NCBI RefSeq assembly: GCF_958295425.1
Contig: NC_081141.1
Span: 14,355,204-14,419,203 of the forward strand
Direction of reading: 5' to 3'
Length of the DNA: 64,000 nucleotides
DNA from: Solea solea
Lineage: Eukaryota > Chordata > Actinopteri > Pleuronectiformes > Soleidae
Positions 1-12,641 of this stretch are shown piece by piece. Numbering within the stretch: the stretch's first letter is position 1; every line of letters starts with the position of its first letter. The notes under the pieces were generated by a model. That model was not told the DNA's origin. It saw only the letters and a program-made list of their open reading frames with translations, and did not search any database. The translations under genes were made by a program, and so were the position numbers.

Positions 1-1319
1 GCCTCCTATGACCTCCTTCACCCCGACGTGGTGCTCGAGTTGGCCTGGAGGCACAACATCATGGACTTTGCCATGCCGTACTTCATCCAGGTCATGAGAG
101 AGTACCTCACTAAGGTTAGTGCTTTACTGAAGACAAAGAGTTTATTGTTATTTATTTTAATATTTAACATAAATGTAGGTTTCATTTTTTGTTTTTTTCT
201 TTTAAGATTGTTTTCCTGTAGAAACCTTTGAGTATGTAAGAGGTATCGAAAACAAAATGTATACCATGATAAGACAAGAATTTAGAGATAATTGCAGTAT
301 TTAATAGCGATCTTCCTTTGGTCATTGTTTTGACCTGAACACATGTGAGGTCTCTTGAGGTTATGTCTTTGGGTTCTTTTCCAGGTTGATGAGTTTGCAG
401 CGAAGGTGATGGTCTCTGGCCCTTTTTTTATTTCTTCTTTGTGTCCCGTCTGTCTGTTTTCGTTGTAACTTATCTCTAGGGTTTCTGATGTACAGTAGGA
501 GCCTAGTATGGGCTGTAGACTAGTGTGGCCTTACTCACTCTGGTCTTGGAGAACTGTAGCAGTGTGTGCGCCGGGTTTTGTCCAACTTCAGCACCAACAC
601 ACAACACATCTTTAATAAATTCAATAAAAGTGTAATTTCCTATTTCCAAGTAAAGGCTTTTTGGAGTCAATCAGAAACACATTCATGAAAGTATGACAGA
701 GGGACATGCACAGGCAACCACTGTGGAAAAACACAAGACACAAGTATCAGGCTAAATGTAGACTAGGAACCACTATATATAGAGGATATATCAGCAAGTA
801 CCACTGGAAATGGACTTAGATTCTGTTTTTAGGTAAAAAACAGCTAATGTTATTTTATCATCTTTGTTGAACACATTTTTATTTGTCCTGTATTCAGGAG
901 GTAAAGCGTGAGTAAGAGGAGTAAGAGGAGTAAGAGTGAATGCCATGTTGGTGGTTGAAGCCAAAAGCCTGTGCACCATCTTGTTCTTTGGGACCAGAAA
1001 AAGATAATGATGATGATGATGATGATGATGGAAAACTCTCACATTCTAACTCCTCTCTACTGGGGCTGCATCTACTGGCATTTAAAAAAAAAATAAAATA
1101 ATAATAATAGTAATAATTGTCAAGTTCAGTTGTGCTGATGCAAATTCAGGAGTTTGTTAGTTTTATTAGTCACAACATTCAAACCAGCTTCTGCTTCCTT
1201 TGACGATCAGTGTAGTATAATATTTAAAATCAGTGACATGAAAAATTACCTTGGAGATGCTTAAGATGCTCCCTCCCTCTGTCTCTGGGTTTATTGCATA
1301 TAGTGTCACATTGTGTGTG

Positions 1320-1351
<32 letters not shown>

Positions 1352-4137
1352 CACACTCACAACAGTCAGGTCACTCTCATTTCTATGTGAAGCACTCAAT
1401 GTGTTAATATGAATTTCACAAATAACTTTGTATTCACATTATAAATATTTTCACTCTTTGCCCAAATGTTTTCCTCCATCTGTCAAAAATGATCACTCGA
1501 TAGTAATGAAGCATTATTTTACTCTGCAGTGCCTGAGCTGAATCATTTGTTTTAATTGACCTCACTTGCATCAGAAACCTCTTTTCATCCATGTGTCTCC
1601 ACAGCTGAAGCACAATGCCCGATTATTATTTTTGCACCTAACGAAACTGAAACTTGCACAATGGACTCACAGTGCCGATAGTTTGTCTGGCAAGAATGAT
1701 TAACATGCGAGCTTCTAATCTGTAGCTTGATTTGAGTCCAGTGGAATCAAACATACATGAGGGAGCAGCTAACAGCCATGAATGGGATGCATGTGGTACC
1801 TGTTATTGATGTAACTACAGTAGCTTTTCCATCACCTCGTGCAGTAGTTTCACCTTGGTTCTACTTACAATTAGTCAGTTCAAATAAAATACTAAAAGTA
1901 ACACTTTTCCAACTGTGATATGTGGCCATGAAGATGCTTTGGTTTAAAATCTCACTGCTCTGTCTCTACAGGGGTTCAGTACCCTTTATTTCTGATACTC
2001 AAAACTTAAAATAAACGATAAAAGAAACTCAGACCTTGTTGCCGACTGGAATAGTTTGCTAATAAATGGATAGAAATTATTAAAAAAATATGGCGACAAT
2101 GAGGATATGAGAATTTATTGATGATGGACAATGTTGTATTTTTTGAGATTTTAATGTCATTTTTTTTAAGTTTTTTGGGCAGCATGGAAGAAAACTACTA
2201 CTACTTCCTACTGTCACTATCTACATGGTTACATGGTGTACTTTGGGTGAAATACCCCTTAAATTATTGCCTTAACATTTGTACCTGAAGCTGTATCAGA
2301 AATAATACTGTGTTTTTATTCTTTCATTATCGATTACAAAAATCCCTGTTGACCCATTTGATTTTATGTCATACATCAAATAAGAAACAGTTTTTTGAAT
2401 ACAACTGTAGTGCGCATTATTTTGATACTTACATTGTAGGTGTCCAGCAAATGTATTGACTCGGCTTATGTTAATGTCCATGTTAGCACAGCAGTTATAA
2501 TCCTCTATAACTATCATCACGTTGTGTCAGTTGTACTCCCTAATTGAATTATGGTCTGCCTCCAGGCGAGACTCATAAAGTGTTTACCAGCCCTCGAGTG
2601 TGTTTGCCTCTTTGTGTGACAGACATGTGCGGTGCACATGAGTGTGTGCTGCATGTGTGGCCTTATGCACATTAACACCTGAGTAGTACACAGAGTTGGA
2701 GTTAGAAGACTTCTGCAGGATGCGTGCAATGTATAAAATCAAAGTCTGTTTGCCTCTGTGCAGCGTGTGAGCACTGTTCTCTGTTGCCCCCAGGTGGACA
2801 AGCTGGATGAGGTAGAAAGTCAAAGGAAAAATGAGGATGAGGTGACAGAGCCACAGCCGATCGTGTTTGGTAGGTATTAACCTGAGGGATGGACAGTTGT
2901 GGCTCCTGGTCAGGAGAGGTTTGTCTTCTGCAGTGTAGCCAGCGGGACACTAATAATCCTACTCACTCTTTGCTGCTTGTACTGCTTTTAGAAATGTTAA
3001 TGTTAAATGTTTAATTTTTTATAAAAATGTTGATGAGGGCTTAAAGGACTCCTCTAATTTATATATAGTGCTTGCTTTTGTGTCTATTCATTTTTCACTA
3101 AAATGAATTCACATTTTGCTTTTCTGTTGATTAATATTAAGAAAAATAACCCTTCCATTAATATTTCTTACATAGTGCATGTACATTCATAGTGGGAGAC
3201 ATTTTTTTTGTTTTAGTCTATATATTATTCACTTCAAAGTTTGGTTAAACATAGCTAAAAGACTCTCTATTTACATTGCCATTTATTTGTTCTGAATAAA
3301 CAGGATTTTAGTGGATGTTTACATGAGCAGTGGACAAACACCAACCCTGAACAAATATGCAAGGTTCATTCCAGAAAGTAATTTTACTGAAATCTAAGAA
3401 AAAGTACAGCGAGATGTTATCGTCCGTGATCTGTTACACACTGTAGTAAACCATCCATCTCAAATGATGACGGTATAAACAGGTTAATCCTGTAATCTTT
3501 GGTGATTGTTTAATTTTAAAGTCATGTAAGACTACAGTCTAGGTCTAATCCCAGTTGATCAGTATTATAACTAAGGCTTTTATATTATTATTTTGACTGA
3601 GAATGGTGTTTTCTTTAAAGTCTGTAAAATATGATGTGTAAAGGTCAGGACAATAATTCATCTAAAATGGTAGTTTGATAGATGGTGATTTGCAGTAGGC
3701 CATCGATTAAATGTTCAGTGCTAATTATAACCCAGTATTAATTTCAATAAAAAACTTCAATCCATGTCAATGTGGTTATTCGATTCTAAAGTGCCACACT
3801 GTACCATTAAAATTAAAGTAATTCTAAAGTAAGTACTCATAATAAAAAAGTATCTATATTTGTATATAAAGAGACTGTATTTTTGTTAAAGTGCAAATGC
3901 ATAGCAACACGAGAAGGACCCTCAAGTTTCTTGTTTAATCTGCAGATGTGGTATATAACCCTGTGTTTGTTTGCATGATCAGGCCAGCAGCTGATGTTGA
4001 CTGCGTCTCCCGCTCCTGTGGCGCCCCAGCCGGCATACCCAGGCTATGGTTACCCTGCCAACGCAGCAGGTTTCCCTGCTCAGGCTCCCAACGCTGCTGG
4101 CTACCCTGCACAGCCTGCTTATGGCTTCAACATGTAG
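1..4137 (+). CDS. cltcl1: Clathrin heavy chain, 3' end (CLTCL1/CHC22-like), partial
   Basis: This is the C-terminal end of a clathrin heavy chain, the triskelion subunit of vesicle coats. The exons are 1-114 (cut by the window edge), an optional microexon 385-405, 2794-2869 and 3983-4137, with stop TAG at 4135-4137. They give 114 residues, or 121 with the microexon. The first exon reads as the end of the proximal leg and trimerisation region ([20 protein letters not shown]). The last exon holds the QLMLT motif (3988-4002) known in CHC17 as the Hsc70 docking site for uncoating, then a Pro/Ala/Gly/Tyr-rich tail ending [17 protein letters not shown] and VTEPxPxVF resemble human CHC22 (CLTCL1) more than CHC17 as I recall them, and slc25a1 lies next door as CLTCL1 does in human. 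The CLTC-like tail keeps cltc itself possible. Family identity is certain; the exact paralogue is inferred. Confidence 0.93.
385..405 (+). CDS. cltcl1: 21-nt in-frame clathrin microexon (VDEFAAK)
   Basis: The 21 bases follow a good acceptor (tctttt-ccag) and precede a GT donor (gtgatg). They encode VDEFAAK without changing phase, since the flanking junctions are all phase 0. The insert falls between EYLTK and VDKLDE in the trimerisation region. A 21-nt alternatively spliced exon 31 at this point is known in mammalian CLTC, where it is included during muscle differentiation. Inclusion here is inferred from sequence only. Confidence 0.75.
406..2793 (+). other. Clathrin intron with microsatellites
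   Basis: This intron lies between the microexon and the next constitutive exon. It contains an (ATG)8 run at 1007-1030 and a compound (TG)n(TA)n run at 1311-1356. I saw no further exon-like coding segment or RNA gene. Confidence 0.6.
2870..3982 (+). other. Last clathrin intron, AT-rich
   Basis: This AT-rich intron separates the VTEPQPIVF exon from the QLMLT tail exon. Its ends are gtaggt and atgatcag. Nothing else recognisable was seen in it. Confidence 0.7.
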
Positions 4138-5545
4138 AGGCTTGACCCTGCCTCTTCCAACCCTCTCCTCTCTCTCTCTCTCACCCTCTTTCTTACACCT
4201 TAGAACCTGAACCACACTGAACTGTGCTGCTCTGGATCTCAACTGGCCACCTGAGTGTGTGTGGAGACACCCCACCCCAAAACTGAACTGGGTCTTCATC
4301 TCTGCATTGAGACTTTTCCCCGGTTCAATGAGACTGCAATAGAAACCCATCCCCTGTTATCCCCCCCCCCCAGCCCCCCCCCCCCACCACCACACACTCT
4401 CCACTAGGACTTTTAACTGCATCACTGATCTACACAGCATGACGTCACTTCTCAGCTCCTAGAGGAAGGAAATACGGAAGATAATATAGTGACATCAAAC
4501 CACTGTCGTGTGTCTGTTCCACATAGACTTGTTTTATTTTTCTCTCATAGATTCAGCACTGATGAGGAAGAGACTTTGTTATTGGAGGGGCTTGTGTGTG
4601 TGTGTGTGTGTGTGTGTGTCCCACTCCCTCCTGAAGCACTGCTATGGCCTTATATACTTTTAAGAAGGTGACGAGGAAAAAAAACAAACAAAAAAACAGC
4701 CTAAATTGTTCATTTTTAATCTCACTACTGTCTCATGCTCCAATTAGAAATACAGTTACCGTGCAATAGTTTGTCCTTTCACAACAGGTCCAAAGTGTTT
4801 GCTGTATACAGACTAAGAACTCTAGTTCATGAGGTGACGACACTGTGTGTGTGTGTGTGTGAGTGAGTGTGTGTGTGTGTGTGTAGCCTCTAACGCCATG
4901 GAGGGATACATCACCAAACCGAGACGTGCTCAATGAAATTTCTCCTCCTTTGCAGTAGCAAACCGATTGTTGGGTTGGAGCCGGTGATCATGTCAGTTTT
5001 TTTTTTTTTTTTTGTGACTCTGACAACAGACGCCTGGAGTTTTCAGGATGAATGTGGCAAAAAGAATGAAAGGAAATAAGGAAGCAGGTGATATAATGAA
5101 ACCAATGCTATATGCTACATAGTCTGTGCATGTGCTGCCAAACTATAATGCTGCAACCAGGAGCACAATATTCATGTTACACTAAAGTTTATCGAGTATT
5201 ACTAATGTTGTGTCCAAAACTTAAGTGGTGTACAGTGAGAGTTTCTTATCTAGCAGGGAACCCGTGATAAAACGCTCATGACTTTAGGTGAAAACACAGG
5301 GAAATATTAGCTCACGTCCTGGTGCCAGTTGTCTGAAAAAAGAAGAAAAAAAAGAAAGAATCTAAATTGCATTAAAAGCAGTGTATAAATTGACATATAG
5401 CTACCTACCTAATCAAAGAAGTCAAATATTATGATATATCATATGTATTGTGTGTTGTTGTCGTATCAAAAAGCATAATGATTTTTGTAAGAAAAGGACA
5501 AAATGCAAAAACAGCAGGTTAATAAACAGCAGAGATCCTGAGGTA
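4138..5545 (+). other. Probable clathrin 3' UTR
   Basis: This sequence follows the clathrin stop codon. It holds a CT-rich stretch (about 4160-4195), two C-runs separated by AG (about 4362-4385), and (TG)n tracts at 4592-4619 and 4844-4885. A T-run follows near 5000. AATAAA at 5521-5526 is the best polyadenylation signal, giving a UTR of about 1.4 kb. The 3' boundary is inferred. Confidence 0.5.
5521..5526 (+). terminator. Candidate clathrin poly(A) signal AATAAA
   Basis: This is the canonical hexamer lying downstream of the clathrin stop codon. Cleavage here has not been shown; only the motif is visible. Confidence 0.4.
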
Positions 5546-6614
5546 AGGCTGCTCAAAGTGGAAGCTGTTTGGCTGATTGTTTACTTTTTGTGTGAGTATT
5601 GTCTCCCCACGGTGTCAACTCTGGGTTTACCAAAACAGGAAGTAAAAAATACCAACAACAAAAACTGAACTACACACAAACACTCCCTTTATCTGCACAT
5701 GTTCCGCAAACTGAAAGAGGAATGAATGCACACACACACACTGTTGTTTGTACAGTTTGGGCCATAAAACCTCACTGGCAGGCTCAGCGTCACATTTATG
5801 TGGACGTTTCCTTGCCTGTTGCACCTTTTATTTCCACTCATGCGTGGACTCGTGTTGGTAGTGAAGCTGCTGAGACCTGATGGATGGTTTCTGTCTGTGT
5901 GGGAGCTGTGCATGCATACTCTTTGTTTGCGAAGGGTGTGGTGTTTTTGTTCGTTTCACTGCCTGCTGCTGCTGGAGCCATGCTTAACTGTTCTAGCAGT
6001 GCAATAATTACTAACACAGAGGAGGAGTAGGGATCCAGTTTGGATTCTTCCTCGCTGTGATGCATTTATATGTAAATACAGACAGATGCGCCCCGCCCCT
6101 TCCTCTGGTGCCAAAGTGGCCAGTCCCTTCTCATGAAAGCAGCCAGTGAGACGCTACACACAGACCTCTGCCTCACATCAGCCTCTTCTACTCCACTCGC
6201 TTTACGGAGAGATTGACTCACAAACTTCCACGTAGCAGCAGCAGCAGCAGCAGCAGTAGAAGGAAGAGGAGGAGGAGGATACAGGGACAACTCCGCCGCG
6301 CCTTGTTTCCGGACTCGCCCTTTTCTCTTACGCACTACTATCGCGATAGATTGTTACCATAGTTACAACTAACAGCTGCTGCATAACTGAGGATCCAAAC
6401 TTGTTTGACACTTCCAGTGTCCGCCCACTGTCCACAGACAGACGCACCTCTGTTCACCTGCATCCGTTCACGCGCGTCAGGCTCCATCATCCATCCATGT
6501 GCAGCGCGCTCCACTGAAAACAGACGCTGCTCGTTCAAGTCTAAAAACACGCGGTTTATTTCTCAGGGGTTTCCTGTATTATTATTATTATTATTTTTTT
6601 TTTTTCCTACAATT
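5546..6614 (+). promoter_or_regulatory. cltcl1-slc25a1 spacer and putative slc25a1 promoter
   Basis: The spacer between the two same-strand genes is AT-rich at first and becomes richer in GC and CpG from about 6080. That part holds an Sp1-type GC box (6091-6099), a short (CAG)n run near 6236-6256, and a CpG-containing stretch at 6290-6350. The slc25a1 start codon follows at 6615. The transcription start site cannot be placed from sequence. Confidence 0.45.
6091..6099 (+). promoter_or_regulatory. GC box (Sp1-type)
   Basis: The motif CCCCGCCCC lies about 520 bp upstream of the slc25a1 start codon in CpG-containing sequence. It is a typical element of housekeeping promoters. Function is inferred. 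Confidence 0.4.
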
Positions 6615-9600
6615 ATGCAGGGTGATAATTATAAACGCACGGTTATCAGCCCCTTTCCCACACCGCGGTGTCTGGCTGCAGCGGCTCCTGCGGGGAAATC
6701 GAAGCTGACTCACCCGGGGAAGGCGATCCTGGCCGGTAAGAGTCCGTCATTATTCTCGCTCTCGCGGAAGAAAAGTTGGGTGAAATGTCGACGCTGAGAT
6801 GAGTTACAATGAAGCTAAAGTTGGAGCTGATACTGTTTGTGTCTGTCTCAGTATTATATCTGTGATATATTTAAAAGTGTTGGAGTATTACCACACGTTA
6901 CCATCTTGTGTCATAAAAAAGCCTTTGTGATCTGCCAAATGGATTGTTTCAAACATGCCCTATCATAAGGCTATACTTTGTTGAAATGTTACAGGAAATG
7001 ACTGTAGCCTGTAAATCCCAAATTTTATTTAATTATAATTTTGGCACTGGAGGTTTGAAGTATATATTGAAGAAATATAATTTTAACAAAGTTACACCTT
7101 CTCTGCCTCTGCTGACCCTGTTGACCTTAGAGGTTGCTAACAAACAGTGTGTGTGCGTGCGTGTGTGTTGCTGCTGCATCACTTTAATCTAAAGATCACC
7201 TTTACATAATGCTATTAAAGCAGAGTGAAGCCTGCTGTGGTGGAGCAGATGCTTACTCACTCCTGAAACGACTGTTTCTGCAGGGTGTGTGTTTGTGTGT
7301 AGGCTACTTGTATATTTTTTTTAACCTATGCAGGACTTTTTCTTAGTTTCTTAGTCCTCATGGAGGCCAAAACCTGGTTCCAACAAGGCAGAACCTCTTT
7401 TCTGAGGAATTGGTTAAATTCAGGGCTAACATTTGAATTGTGGTTTGGTTAAGATTAGGGTGAAGCATTAACTGGTTATGGTTATGGTTAAGGTTAGAGA
7501 CATGGCTTTGGTTAGGCTGTTCAAATGAATGGAAATCAATATTTGTCTAAAGGAAAAAATAGCTGTGCAAAAACCTGTGTGTGTACACGTGTGTGTGTGT
7601 GTGTCAGCATCAAAAACAACAGAGACGATGCAATACTGAGGCTTTCCAGAGCTCTTTTCCAGGTCACCTCAATGATTTTGTGTCCAGTTACTCGCCCATT
7701 TTGTCTGAAACTATACAGGATCAGTATCTGAAATAGACAAAAAACCATAAATATGGAGCAAAAGCTTAAGAAAACGCAGACAACATGCTTTTAATAGACA
7801 TGTCTGCCACAACCGTCATGTGACAAAGACATGAACAAGTGCGCATGTCTGCCACAAAATTGGATTATGTTTGTGAAATGGCTGATTGTGGCTACAACAG
7901 AAACACAAACGTCATATTTGCTACTAGATGGATTAAGAAAAGGTGAAAGACCAAATCAGAGTCCCCGTCTGTTGTTCCCCTGTTGCTCAGCTGTTGCTGA
8001 AACTCATCGACCTCCTCATGTGATGATGACGACGATGCAGCATCTTCACTTCACGAGGAGGCTCTCTGCCATGCTTCTGTTTTATCGATACATGCTGGTT
8101 TTTGGCAGCACATACTTGTGCTCTAATAACTGATAAAATGTTGAATAATTTCTTCTAAAATCTTTCTCAATGAATTCCCTTTGATTCACGTTAAAAAAAA
8201 CTGGGGGCTCAAATTTTGGCTATCATGTATCAGAATCCACTGGAAATGACCATTATTCACAAATCCATGTTGCATGTGAAACTGCAAATTAATTTAGTGG
8301 CATACATGACGCATTGTATAGTTACAGTTTGATACGTTATACCAGGAAAATATTACTTGAGGCTGCTCTAAATAACAAAAAAGATTTACGACTGCTTTTA
8401 ACTCGTATTCAAACAATAAACATCTTATAATTGATTTTTGACCACTGTGATGTACTGTAGTTTGACATAACCATGACAAAAACTGCAACAACAGTAGGAA
8501 TACAGGAACAGGAAGAATACAGTAGATCTGCACTATAGGGTTAAAAAAAAAAAAACTATTGCAGTGATCATTTCAAAAATGACGTGTTGTTTTTAGAACA
8601 AACCGTATCCAAATCATAAAGATTTGACATTTTTTTGAGTCTATCAATAAACCAAACCACCATTTGTCAGTATAAATAGAAACAAGTTAAAGTTGTAGTA
8701 TGATTTTGTGGGAGGAGTGTCATGAGAAAAGGAGGAGAAAAAAAAGAAGCCTCCTCCCTTGACTCGTGTCACTCTGTCAGCTGATGCTCATACAACTGGA
8801 AGAGTGGCTGTGGTGAGACCCCCCCAGTCCTGTGTAGCCTGATTGACTGGTCGTGGCCCGGTGCTGCTCCCCATGGCATTTAGTTTGTCTCGAGCCTGTC
8901 TGTCCTGCTTTGCAGCAGCAGCAGCAGCAGCACAGTTTGACTTTCCCCGACTGGAATGTGTGCAGCCTTCTTGGCCTCGCAGTAAAGACTTGTGAAGGTT
9001 TGGAAAAGAAAGGGTGTCGGAGCTGACACGGGAGTTGACTCAGCAATAGATAAACTGCCTCGCAGAGTCTGACCTGGCACGCCGTCCATTATGGAACACA
9101 AGCTGATCGTTTGCTTTGCACAAAGCGAGCAGTGATTCTTCTTTTCCCGTTGATGGCCTTTCATAAATAAAGTTGACACCTCGTCTTGGTTTTTCCGACG
9201 TGCTACTTCAGATGAATCGGCTTTGCTTGGCAATATGTCTCTGTTGAGAGAGCGAGGCACTTGCACATGCCTGAAGGCTGCAAGTAGACAAAGCAAGAAG
9301 TAGAAGGTCAGAGCCTAATGGAATAGAGACCCCTCGTACAAGCACACAGAGGCTGGGGAGGAAGCATTTCCAAAGCTTTTAGAGGCCGTTGAGCTCATTC
9401 TGCTGCTGTTGGTTAGTTCAAGTCTTCTTTGAACAGCCACTGCTGATGAGTGATGGTGAGACACAGAAAGAGGCTGCGAGGCCTGAGGGGGAGAGAGACT
9501 GCACTAAATGGCTCTCTGGCCGTCGTACAGTACATACATACATTCATTCATTCATTCATTTATAACTGAGAAGAGCAGCAGATGGATAGACTGAAAGAGA

Positions 9601-12579
9601 GACTTCCTTTTTTTTATATCTTGATGTCATAATAAGATTTTTTTTAAACAGTGACAGCCTTGTTTTCTGTCACTTTTCCTGCTCTTTTATTTTTCTATTC
9701 CTCTCTCTCTCTCTCTCTCCCTCTCTCTCCAGCCTTGGGGCATGAGGTTAGGTTTTGTGAGTGGTTGTCTCCTCCACAGGCTCAGAGGACTCGCCAAACT
9801 ACAGCCTGTTTCCTTATGTCATCGGTGACGCACACAGTGCACTATAATATTCTCTATAGTATTTCTTGTCGTGTGTTCAGGCCAAATCATTTTAGACTTG
9901 ATAACCAACATCAGTCTTTTGCAGACCTCAGAAAAAAAATATTTTATCAATCAGCTGCTTACGATGTGTGACGGGGTTGTATAGTCCTGAGGAACATATC
10001 TGACTCTTTTGTTGTCAAATATACCCAATAAACTCTACTCTACTTGTTGTAACTTGATTGTAAAATAATTGATTTGGAGAAAAAAACTAAAGTTATTGCA
10101 ATTATGTATATATATATATATATACTGTATATACATATATATATATACATATATATTTATATACTGTACATTAGGGCTGCAACTGACGATTATTTTCATA
10201 ATGGGTTAATATCTCGATAATTTTCTTGATGAATCGAGTAATCATTTGGTTCATAAAATATCCTAAAATGTTGAAAAATGTTGATCTGTGTTTTCCCCAA
10301 ACCTCGACATGAGGCTGTTCTCTCTTTATCAACACAAAATCGTTAAGTTTTAATGATTTCTTCGTCAAATGGAGCAATGAAACCAGAAAATGTTCACATT
10401 TAAGAAGCAGAAAAATCTAAAAAAAATCTAAAATCTAAAAAAACAGTCAAACCGATTAAGCGAACATTCGTTGCGGCCCTAATATACTGTACATACTGTC
10501 AAAACAACCTGTATGTAGTTGTTGTTTATGTGTACAAGCTGTATGTTGCATGCTGCAGGGTTATAAACCAATCAACCCCCTGTAATTAAACAGCATTAAC
10601 AAGTCTTGCTCAGTAGAGGAAGCGTAGAAGGCCAGATGTTAGATGAATAATTCTTTTCATGTTTTTGCGTCAGGCAAACAGAAATATAATGACCCTGTTA
10701 ATGGGTCACCTCATGTTTGAAGTACGGCAGTCCTCTGGCTATGTTCTCCATATGGATATGACAACACATTTTCCCCTCAGACTCCGGAGAATTTTAAGGA
10801 ACATTTGCATAAATTATTGATCGACTCTATTGCCAAACTGCTTCATTTGCAGGCACATGCATATAAATAGGCACAGACACAGTGGTGACTCTAGTTCAAA
10901 AATGTTTATCGCTGAAATGCAGGATCGCTCTTATTGCAACAGTGCTTAAGAAAAATGACTATTGTGTTACTCTAGCCTTTGCAGCAAGAAGACCCGGGTT
11001 CACGACCCCGTCGAAACGAGGGTCTTTCTGCATGGAGTTTGCATGTTCTCCCCACGTGTGCGTAGGTCTTCTCCAGGTTCTCCAGTTTCCTCCCACAGTC
11101 CAAAAACACGCAGATTTGTGGATTAGGCAAATTGGACACTCCAAGTTGCCCATAGGTGTGAGTGTGAGAGTGGATGGTTGTTTGTGGATGTGGTCCTGTG
11201 ATGGACTGACGACCTGTCCAGGGTGCGCCTGCTTTTTGTCACCTGGGATTGGCAACAGCAACCCCTGTGACCCTCATGTGGAGGATAAAGCAGGTGAAAA
11301 TGGATGGATGGATGCATATAAATAAGCACAGACACAGCGGTGACTCTTTCATCCTGTAAATTAAATTTAGTCCGCTGAAATGCAGTGCGTTAGAACATTT
11401 TAAATGACTATCCTGCTTTGACTACTAATGATTACTAAAGTTTTATTTTAAAGGAATTAGAGACTGTTAGGCATGGGTTTGCGACCTGATTGAAACAAGG
11501 GCCTTTCTGCATGGAGTTTGCATGTTCCCCGTGTGTGTGTGTGTGTGTGTTTTCTCTGGGTTCTCTGGTTTCCTCCCACAATCCAAAAACATGCAGATTT
11601 GGGGATTAGGCAAATTGGACACTCTAAATTGGTGGATGGTTGTTTGTCTCTATGTGGCCGTGCGATGGACTGGCAACCTGTCCCTGGTGTCCCCCGCCTT
11701 TTGCCCCATGTCAGCTGGGATTGGCACCAGAGACCCCTGCGACCCTGATATGGAGGATAAAGCGTCAGAAGATAAAATGAATGAATGAGTGTGTGTGTGT
11801 GTGTGTGTTCCTATGATCCAGATGTGCTTGTTGATCATTAGAGTCACTGAAGCAGGATTTCAGGAAGTCTCCCTCCCATCAGCTGGCTGTCTGCCTGCTC
11901 ACCTGTCGTCCCCTGTGCCTTTGGTGTTTTGCAGGAAACTGTGGCTTTCGTTTTGTTTGTGTGCATCTGGCATCTTTGCACTGAAATGCTGGAATTTTCA
12001 GATATAAAACATACTGGCAGCTTTATTTGCCCAAAACGAGACGTTTACAACGCACATATTCTCATATTGGTGTAATTGTGTGATGTCCACACACTGTATT
12101 GCTAAACCCTCAGCTGTGGAGTGTTGATTACATTATGAATTCACCTCATGTGGCCAGAGACCGTTACCTCTAACGGTACATAAATCTGTATGCGTCTGAT
12201 TTATTTAACTGCTGCTTCAAATATGAAGGATTCAAGTCTATAGAAACAGGCAATATACTCTCCGGATTCTAATATGCCTCCAATGTCCTTTCCATTTCTT
12301 TCCGCGCTATATTAACTGTCAGAGACTAACATGTATGGATTGATTTTATGACACAGCACAGAAACGAGTAGTTGTTGGGTCAGGAAAGAGGAAGGAAGGA
12401 AGGAAGGAAGGAAGGAAGGAGCTGTGAGAGGAAAAGTAAAAACAGGAGAGCAGAGTCAACCTGAGAGATAAGGATTAATGACAGTTTTGGTTCATGTAGC
12501 CCAAGTTCATTTACGGTGTCAGCTGTGAGTGCGCGTGTGTGTATTGAATGTAGTTTGAAAAATGGACTAGTAGTAGACG

Positions 12580-12641
<62 letters not shown>

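Noticed and set aside
7440..7515. Interstitial telomere-like GGTTAG units.
   Set aside because: The units are degenerate and embedded in a dispersed repeat, not a (TTAGGG)n array.
10965..11040. A tRNA gene, suggested by the box-B-like GGTTCACGACCCC.
   Set aside because: It is the tRNA-like head of a SINE; no complete cloverleaf with paired acceptor stem was found.
10882..11325. 147-codon plus-strand open frame.
   Set aside because: It runs across a SINE-like element, whose relatives contain the same chance frame.
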